The translations under genes and the position numbers were made by a program. Of a DNA stretch of 10,057 nucleotides, positions 5,159 to 10,057 are shown in pieces. The notes below the pieces were generated by a model, which saw nothing but the letters and a program-made list of their open reading frames with translations, ran no database searches and was not told the DNA's origin. The stretch comes from CAYMLQ01 sp964390795 (lineage in GTDB: Bacteria > Verrucomicrobiota > Kiritimatiellia > RFP12 > UBA1067): positions 1 through 10,057 of the forward strand of contig CAYMLQ010000214.1 in the NCBI GenBank assembly GCA_964390795.1, read 5' to 3'. Numbering within the stretch: position 1 is the stretch's first letter; the number at the start of each line of letters is the position of its first letter.

Positions 5159-6509
5159 AACCCACCACCGACCCTATCTTGCCGTCCTTGACCTGCGTCA
5201 CCAGCGCCGTGCCAGGCGCCGCGTCCGCCACCGAACGCACCAGTACGCCCGCGTCAGTGCGGGTCAGGCTAAAACCGCGCTCCAGCACCGACAGCGGGCT
5301 CAGCAGCGCCAACTGCCGCTCGAGGGCCGTCACGCGCGTCCGGGTGCGCTCCACCTGCATGCTGCATGCCTGCGCCAGCCGTCGCTCGTCGAGTACCAGC
5401 CGCGCCTCGACCTGCCGCACGCGCCGCTCGCGCAACATGTCGAGCCGTCCGGTCACCTGGGCTGCGCGCTGCCGCTCCTCTTGCACGCGCTGCGCCACCG
5501 CGTGTTCCAGGCGCATGCCCAGCGTGTCCACCTGCTGCGACAGCCGTTCCGTCATCTGACGTGGCCGCCGCAGGGCCGACGACGCCCGCACGGCCGCTAG
5601 ACGGCTGCGCAACTCAGCCGCACGCTGTTGCAGCGCCTGCCGCAGCGCACGAGCCAAACGCGTGACCTCCGCCTCGAACTCGCTCTTCGGCGCGATCACC
5701 AGTTCGGCCGCCGCCGAGGGCGTCGGCGCGCGCAGGTCAGCCGCAAAATCGCAGAGAGAAAAGTCGACCTCGTGGCCCACGGCGGAGATCACCGGAATCG
5801 CCGAGCCCGCCACGGCGCGCGCCACGGACTCCTCATTGAACGCCCACAAATCCTCCAGGCTGCCGCCGCCGCGCCCGACGATCAGCACATCCGCTGGCCA
5901 CTCGCTCCCCGGTCCGCACACACGGTTAAAGAGCGCCACGGCCGCGGCGATCTCTTCAGACGCGCCAGCCCCCTGCACCTTGACAGGTGCCAAACGAATC
6001 TGAAGGTTAGGATAGCGCCGTCCCAGCACGGTCAGCATATCATGGATCACCGCACCGGTCGGCGAGGTCACGATGCCGATGCGCTGCGGCAGCCTGGGCA
6101 GCGGGCGTTTGCGGGCGGTATCGAACAGGCCCTCGGCCTGAAGCTTGTGCTTCAATTCCTCGAAGCGCCGCATCAGGTCGCCGAGACCGGTCTCCTCGAT
6201 CTTCAATATCTTGAGCTGATACTGCCCGCGTCCCTCGAACACTGTGATTTCGCCCAAGGCCCGAACCCGCTTGCCGTCCTCCAGACGCAACGCTGGCGGC
6301 AACGCCGACCGGGTGCCCGCGAAGAGCACCGCGCTCAACTGCGCGCCCGCGTCCTTCAGCACGAAGTAGCTGTGCCCTGAGCCGTACACTTTGAAGTTCG
6401 AGATCTCGCCCTCGACCCATACACGCCCGATCTCGTCCTCCAGCGTCTGGCGGATCTGCCGCGTGAGTTCGGAGATTGAGTACACCTTCTTGTCAGAGAG
6501 TGTCGGCAT
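5142..6509 (-). CDS. xseA: exodeoxyribonuclease VII large subunit
   Basis: This 455-residue protein, almost exactly the length of E. coli XseA (456), is the catalytic subunit of exonuclease VII. The N-terminal OB fold (about 8-105) includes YSISELTRQIRQTLE, VWVEGEISNFK and GHSYFVLKD. The nuclease domain shows RIGIVTSPTGAVIHDML, DVLIVGRGGGSLEDLWAFNEE, and ISAVGHEVDFSLCDFAADLR followed by APTPSAAAE. A long coiled-coil arm of Arg/Gln/Glu-rich helix and a C-terminal segment (LERGFSLTRTDAGVLVRS) follow. ATG 6509 is preferred over upstream in-frame starts because AAGGA is 7 nt upstream and the protein then begins at the normal family N-terminus. It starts 10 nt after the ymdB-like stop. The final residues are encoded by a heptamer repeat. 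Confidence 0.96.
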   Translation of the reverse strand: MPTLSDKKVYSISELTRQIRQTLEDEIGRVWVEGEISNFKVYGSGHSYFVLKDAGAQLSAVLFAGTRSALPPALRLEDGKRVRALGEITVFEGRGQYQLKILKIEETGLGDLMRRFEELKHKLQAEGLFDTARKRPLPRLPQRIGIVTSPTGAVIHDMLTVLGRRYPNLQIRLAPVKVQGAGASEEIAAAVALFNRVCGPGSEWPADVLIVGRGGGSLEDLWAFNEESVARAVAGSAIPVISAVGHEVDFSLCDFAADLRAPTPSAAAELVIAPKSEFEAEVTRLARALRQALQQRAAELRSRLAAVRASSALRRPRQMTERLSQQVDTLGMRLEHAVAQRVQEERQRAAQVTGRLDMLRERRVRQVEARLVLDERRLAQACSMQVERTRTRVTALERQLALLSPLSVLERGFSLTRTDAGVLVRSVADAAPGTALVTQVKDGKIGSVVGLKLET

Positions 6510-6519
6510 CGGCTTATCC

Positions 6520-7311
6520 TTAACCTGCGGCGGACGCAGGTTCCCTGAAACGATACGGCGTGATTGAGACCGCCTTACCGGTCTGCCGGTCGATATCCAA
6601 AATCGCGCCTTCCAGCACACACGGCCCTTTGGCGATCTCGAACTTGGCAGGAATGCCGGTCGTAAATTTCTTCAGCACGGGCTCGATCTCGCGCCCGATC
6701 ACCGAACAGTAGGGCCCCGTCATGCCAAGATCGGTCATGTACGCGGTTCCCTTCGGCAGGAGCACCGCGTCGCTGGTCTGCACATGCGTATGGGTGCCGA
6801 ACACGGCGGCCACGCGTCCGTCGAGATAGTACCCCATCGCGATCTTCTCCGAGGTCGCCTCCGCATGGAAGTCGACCAGCACAGGCATGTTGCAGGGCAG
6901 GGTCCTGAGCAGAGCGTCCATGGCGCGGAACGGGCAGTCCATCGGGTTCATAAAGACGCGGCCCAGCAGATTCACCACCGTCAGCGGACCGAACGAGGTC
7001 TGGATCGTGATGCTGCCCTGACCGGGCGCTCCCACCGGAAAGTTTAGAGGACGAAGCAGCCGCCTCTCGCCCGAGATCGTGGATTCTAAGTCCTTCTGCC
7101 CCCAGACGTGGTCGCCGAGCGTCACCACGTCCGCGCCGGACTTGAACAGCTCGTCCGCCAGCGCCAGCGTGATGCCGTTGCCCGCCGCAGCGTTCTCGCC
7201 GTTGGCGATCACCACATGCACCGCGTTTTCCTCGCGCAGCCGCTTGACGACCTCGCGAAAGACGCGCCTGCCCGGGCCGCCGACAATGTCCCCAACCAAC
7301 AAGATCTTCAT
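6520..7311 (-). CDS. ymdB: YmdB-type metallophosphoesterase (TIGR00282 family)
   Basis: This 263-residue protein matches B. subtilis YmdB (264) in length and motif order. YmdB has 2',3'-cyclic nucleotide phosphodiesterase activity and affects biofilm and motility decisions in Bacillus; that role is not shown here. Metal-ligand motifs are Asp8 in LLVGDIVG, Glu39-Asn40 in IANGENAA, GDHVWGQ (66-72), His149 in VDFHAEATSEK, and His174/His176 in GTHTHVQTSD. The third ligand, Asn in B. subtilis-like members (GNHTWD), is Asp67 here; I recall GDHVWDQ-like forms in other phyla, so it is likely a known variant. It lies between rny and xseA, as ymdB follows rny in Bacillus. AAGG sits 10 nt before the ATG. 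Confidence 0.93.
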   Translation of the reverse strand: MKILLVGDIVGGPGRRVFREVVKRLREENAVHVVIANGENAAAGNGITLALADELFKSGADVVTLGDHVWGQKDLESTISGERRLLRPLNFPVGAPGQGSITIQTSFGPLTVVNLLGRVFMNPMDCPFRAMDALLRTLPCNMPVLVDFHAEATSEKIAMGYYLDGRVAAVFGTHTHVQTSDAVLLPKGTAYMTDLGMTGPYCSVIGREIEPVLKKFTTGIPAKFEIAKGPCVLEGAILDIDRQTGKAVSITPYRFREPASAAG

Positions 7312-7339
7312 GTCAATAAAACCTTTTCGGCCCTTTGTC

Positions 7340-7361
7340 AGGGCGACTGAGTGACCGCCCT
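7340..7361 (-). promoter_or_regulatory. hairpin overlapping the rny stop codon
   Basis: AGGGCG (7340-7345) and CGCCCT (7356-7361) are exact reverse complements around a 10-nt loop. On the minus-strand mRNA the 5' arm includes two bases of the rny stop. It lies 29 nt upstream of the ymdB start, so it may serve as a processing site or partial attenuator within the operon. Confidence 0.4.
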
Positions 7362-8937
7362 ACTTGGCGTACTCCACGCACCGCATCTCGCGCACGACCA
7401 CCACCTTGATCTGGCCGGGGAACTGCATGTTCGCGGCGATCTGCTGGCTGATGTCGCGCGCCATCACCATCGCGTCGTTGTCGTTGACCAAGGCCGGCTC
7501 GACGATCACGCGCACCTCGCGCCCGGCTTGGACGGCAAAGGTTTTCTTGACGCCGGGGAAACTGTTGGCGATCGCCTCCAGCTTCTCCAGCCGCTGCACG
7601 TAAACGCCCATCGTCTCGTTGCGCGCGCCGGGACGCGAACTGGAGATCGCGTCCGCAGCCGAGCAGAGCACCCCGAACAGCCCTTCGGACGCGACGTCCT
7701 CGTGATGCGCCGCCACGCCGTTGACCACCACCGCGCTCTCGCCGTGCTGTTTGAGAAACTCCGCGCCGATCACGGCATGCGACCCCTCAGCGTCGTGATC
7801 CAGCGCCTTGCCGATGTCATGGAAGAACCCGATGCGCCGCGCCGTCGCCGGATCGAGCCCCAGTTCGGAGGCCATCATCCCCATCAGATGCGCAACCTCC
7901 ACCGAGTGGCGCAGCACGTTCTGCGAGAAACTCGTGCGGAACTTGAGGCGCCCGATGCACCGCAGAATCTCCGCCTGAACCCCCTGCACCTGAGCCTCGT
8001 AAGCCGCAGACTCGCCCGCCTCGTAAATGGCCTTCTCCATGCCTTCGGTCACGCTCTTGACCACCTCCTCGATGCGGGCGGGATGGATGCGCCCGTCGGC
8101 CACGAGCTGTTCGAGCGACTGCCGCGCGATCTCGCGGCGCACGGGATCGAAGCCGGAGATCACGACCGCCTCGGGCGTATCGTCGATCAGCATGTTCACG
8201 CCCGTCACAGCCTCGAGCGTGCGGATATTGCGCCCCTCGCGTCCGATGATGCGACCCTTGATATCGTCGCTGGGCAGCGGCACGGTACAGGTCATCATCT
8301 CGCTGGCATGCGTGATGGCGAACCGCTGCACCGCCATCGTCACGATCCGCGCGGCCTCGCGCTCGCCCGTCTCCTTGGCCTCCTCCTGAATCCGGCGGAT
8401 CAGGCTGCCCGCCTCGCTCCGCACCTCCTGCTCCGCCTTGTGGGACACCTCGCGGCGGGCCTCATCGTGCGTCATGCCGGCCAGCTTCTGAAGCCGCTGC
8501 TCCGCCTCCTGCCAGCGCTTGTCCGTCTCCGCCTTGCGCTGCACCAGCTCCTCGGCCTTGCGCTGCTGCTCCTCTTGCTTCAGCGAGACCGCCTGCTCCT
8601 TCTTTTCCAGAAGGAGGGCCTTCTTGTCCATGTTCTCCTCGCGGACCGTCAGACGCTCTTCAATGTCCTGCAGCTCCTTGCGCCTGCCCTTGGTGCTCTT
8701 CTCGAACTCCTCGCGCGCCTTGACCACTTCGGCGCGCGCCTGAATGTCGGCCTCCTTCAACAGGTTCTTAACCTCGCCGTCGGCCGCACTCAGCTTAATC
8801 TGCGCCTGTTTCTCGATCGCATCGGCCTGCCACCGGCCGATCAGACCGCGCAGCGCGTACCCCCCCAGCACACCGGCCAGTCCAAAAAGCAAGCCAACGG
8901 TGGCATCGCTCACGTCATACCACGTGAAGTTAGTCAT
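7360..8937 (-). CDS. rny: ribonuclease Y
   Basis: This 525-residue membrane-anchored endoribonuclease starts mRNA decay; B. subtilis RNase Y has 520 residues. Domains in order: a membrane segment at about 11-34 (ATVGLLFGLAGVLGGYALRG), a long Glu/Lys/Arg coiled coil (about 36-190), a KH RNA-binding domain with GRIIGREGRNIR (228-239), and an HD phosphohydrolase domain with His344 in LRHSVEVAHL, the His373-Asp374 pair in FFHDIGKALDHD, HHED at 411-414 and Asp429 in SAADAIS. All expected HD ligands are present. ATG 8937 is supported by GGAGG 5 nt upstream; an upstream in-frame start at 9054 would run through the promoter. It is the first gene of the operon rny-ymdB-xseA-xseB. Note that its opposite strand is open for over 500 codons, which is a GC-bias shadow. 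Confidence 0.96.
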   Translation of the reverse strand: MTNFTWYDVSDATVGLLFGLAGVLGGYALRGLIGRWQADAIEKQAQIKLSAADGEVKNLLKEADIQARAEVVKAREEFEKSTKGRRKELQDIEERLTVREENMDKKALLLEKKEQAVSLKQEEQQRKAEELVQRKAETDKRWQEAEQRLQKLAGMTHDEARREVSHKAEQEVRSEAGSLIRRIQEEAKETGEREAARIVTMAVQRFAITHASEMMTCTVPLPSDDIKGRIIGREGRNIRTLEAVTGVNMLIDDTPEAVVISGFDPVRREIARQSLEQLVADGRIHPARIEEVVKSVTEGMEKAIYEAGESAAYEAQVQGVQAEILRCIGRLKFRTSFSQNVLRHSVEVAHLMGMMASELGLDPATARRIGFFHDIGKALDHDAEGSHAVIGAEFLKQHGESAVVVNGVAAHHEDVASEGLFGVLCSAADAISSSRPGARNETMGVYVQRLEKLEAIANSFPGVKKTFAVQAGREVRVIVEPALVNDNDAMVMARDISQQIAANMQFPGQIKVVVVREMRCVEYAK

Positions 8938-8950
8938 TAAAACCTCCAAG

Positions 8951-8966
8951 ACGCGTTTTCGCGCGT
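8951..8966 (-). promoter_or_regulatory. small hairpin in the rny leader
   Basis: ACGCG (8951-8955) and CGCGT (8962-8966) pair around a 6-nt loop, immediately upstream of the GGAGG ribosome-binding site at 8943-8947. It could influence access to the site or leader stability; five base pairs is short. Confidence 0.3.
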
Positions 8967-9022
8967 GTATCGTTTCACTTCCGCACCCCCAGCCGGCAGG
9001 GCACAGGTCCAAGTAGCCGCGT

Positions 9023-9051
9023 ATCTTACCCTTTCCCGGGCGACGGTTCAA
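9023..9051 (-). promoter_or_regulatory. rny operon promoter, sigma-70 type
   Basis: On the minus strand TTGAAC (9046-9051) and TAAGAT (9023-9028) are separated by exactly 17 nt. A start near 9016 would give a leader of about 79 nt before the rny ATG. It is the best promoter match in the rny-rsmB gap. Confidence 0.6.
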
Positions 9052-9060
9052 CATTACTCA

Positions 9061-9090
9061 TTGCTTTAGCCCCCCCATCTCCTCTATCAT
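9061..9090 (+). promoter_or_regulatory. rsmB promoter with predicted leaderless start
   Basis: TTGCTT (9061-9066) and TATCAT (9085-9090) are 18 nt apart. The rsmB ATG begins at 9099, only 8 nt past the -10 box, so the transcript would start within about two bases of the ATG. No Shine-Dalgarno sequence precedes the ATG; upstream is a C7 run and CT-rich sequence, which agrees with leaderless translation. Confidence 0.45.
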
Positions 9091-9098
9091 TCGCCCAC

Positions 9099-10057
9099 AT
9101 GAGTTCCAGACGCGAAGCTATTTTTGTTCTCACCCGCTGGTTGGAGACGCACGATTTTCCCGACAGGATGATCCCCGACGTGCCCGACCGCGCCTTTATC
9201 ACCGACCTGGTCTACACGACAGTCCGACGCCACCGGACCCTCGTCTGGGCGCTCGAGCAACTGGTGAAAAAGATGCCCAAAGGCGAAACCGAAGCGGCCC
9301 TGCTTGTCGGCGCGTGCCAGATCCTGTTTATGCCGAGCGTGGCCGACTATGCCGCGGTCAACGAGACGGTCGAGGCCGCCAAGCTCGCCTCGAAGCAGAC
9401 CGCGGGGCTTGTCAACGCCGTGCTCCGCAACCTCCTGCGCAAGCGCGACACCCTGCTGGCCGACCTCGCGAAGCAGTCCGTCGGCATCCGCACCTCCCAC
9501 CCCGACTCGCTCATCACCCGCTGGACCGAGCACTTCGGAGAGACGGAGACCCTTGCGCTCTGCGAGTGGAACAACACACCCGCCGAGACCTTTCTCGCCT
9601 TTCCCCCCGGCGCCGCTGAGCCTTTCACCCTCGCCCCCCGCGGCACGCGCGTCGAAGCGCTTCCCGGCTATGAGGAGGGCGCCTTCATCGTGCAAGACCC
9701 CGGCACCGCCGCCGCCATCGACCTGCTCGACGCCAAGCCGGGACTCAATGTGCTCGACGCCTGCGCCGCGCCCGGCGGCAAGACCATCCAGATCGCCTGG
9801 CGCATGGGCCTGCCCGCTTCGGACAACCACCGGCTCGTCGCGCTCGACCTACATGAGGATCGGCTGGAGACCGTGCGCGCCAATCTCGCCCGCACGAAGC
9901 AGACCTGGGTGACCGTCTGCCAAGGCGACCTGACCGACAACCCGGGCGCCTCGCTTGCGCCGTTCGGGCTCTTCGACCGCATCCTGATTGACGCGCCGTG
10001 CTCCAACAGCGGCGTGCTGCGCCGCCGTCCCGACGCGCGCTGGCGCTGGACCACCAA
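9099..10057 (+). CDS. rsmB: 16S rRNA (cytosine-C5) methyltransferase RsmB/Sun, 3' end outside window
   Basis: The first 319 codons are present and the frame runs off the window. RsmB methylates C967 (E. coli numbering) of 16S rRNA using SAM. Residues 1 to about 135 form a NusB-like RNA-binding domain (EAIFVLTRWLE, RAFITDLVYTTVRRHRTLVWALEQL, AALLVGACQILFM, and AAVNETVEAAK followed by VNAVLRNLLRK). A linker with IVQDPGTAAA leads to the methyltransferase domain: NVLDACAAPGGKT (217-229) is the SAM-binding loop and DAPCSNSGVLRRRPDARW (298-315) carries one of the two family cysteines (Cys301). The second cysteine motif lies beyond the window. The start ATG lacks a ribosome-binding site and sits 8 nt after a -10-like box. 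The gene diverges from rny. Confidence 0.93.
   Translation, partial: MSSRREAIFVLTRWLETHDFPDRMIPDVPDRAFITDLVYTTVRRHRTLVWALEQLVKKMPKGETEAALLVGACQILFMPSVADYAAVNETVEAAKLASKQTAGLVNAVLRNLLRKRDTLLADLAKQSVGIRTSHPDSLITRWTEHFGETETLALCEWNNTPAETFLAFPPGAAEPFTLAPRGTRVEALPGYEEGAFIVQDPGTAAAIDLLDAKPGLNVLDACAAPGGKTIQIAWRMGLPASDNHRLVALDLHEDRLETVRANLARTKQTWVTVCQGDLTDNPGASLAPFGLFDRILIDAPCSNSGVLRRRPDARWRWTT

Noticed and set aside
4483..5559. Long plus-strand frame across the spacer, xseB and part of xseA
   Set aside because: Arg/Ser-rich translation without domain features, antisense to two well-supported genes and crossing repeats.
6510..6620. In-frame extension of xseA upstream of ATG 6509
   Set aside because: It would overlap the end of the ymdB-like gene by about 100 nt, has no family similarity, and ATG 6509 has its own ribosome-binding site.
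7351..8940. Open frame of over 500 codons on the plus strand opposite rny
   Set aside because: The translation is rich in His, Leu, Arg and Asp with no domain, and lies exactly antisense to a clear RNase Y with all motifs; GC-rich codon bias opens the opposite frame.
9087..9830. Minus-strand frame opposite rsmB
   Set aside because: Gly/Val-rich shadow of the clear RsmB frame; no recognisable motif and no ribosome-binding site.

Overview
The window looks like a GC-rich bacterial chromosome segment. It shows no phage, plasmid or complete insertion-sequence genes. Several features hint at the Planctomycetes-Verrucomicrobia group, perhaps Kiritimatiellota: a PVC-style esterase-like hydrolase, a SUMF1-type protein remnant, a menaquinone methyltransferase, and many short 7-nt tandem repeats. 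That placement is inference from protein style, not from a marker search.

Layout. Positions 1-2938 (+) hold a tight three-gene string: the 3' part of an alpha/beta hydrolase, a B12-binding radical SAM protein of DUF4080 type, and the UbiE/MenG quinone methyltransferase. Each downstream gene starts with a GTG that overlaps the previous stop as GTGA. Positions 2939-4866 form an accessory patch between two convergent housekeeping blocks. It carries a SUMF1/formylglycine-generating-enzyme remnant that has lost its core, a perfect hairpin palindrome, several heptanucleotide repeat tracts, and a Phd/YefM-PIN toxin-antitoxin pair with its own promoter. The patch is bracketed by two identical 31-bp direct repeats (2940-2970 and 4772-4802). 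Positions 4867-8937 (-) are a conserved-looking operon read right to left: rny (RNase Y), ymdB-type metallophosphoesterase, xseA and xseB (exonuclease VII). Positions 9099-10057 (+) are the 5' part of rsmB (16S rRNA m5C methyltransferase). It diverges from rny across a compact two-promoter region.

How the genes work together. The minus operon is nucleic-acid metabolism: mRNA decay, a phosphodiesterase-like partner, and single-strand DNA degradation. rsmB modifies 16S rRNA. The plus operon includes menaquinone synthesis and an uncharacterised radical SAM reaction.

The most notable signal is a family of 7-nt-period repeats scattered over the window. One nine-unit tract lies in frame inside the radical SAM gene and encodes three SDLRPPT-like heptapeptides. 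Another supplies the last codons and stop of xseA. Others lie in the accessory patch.
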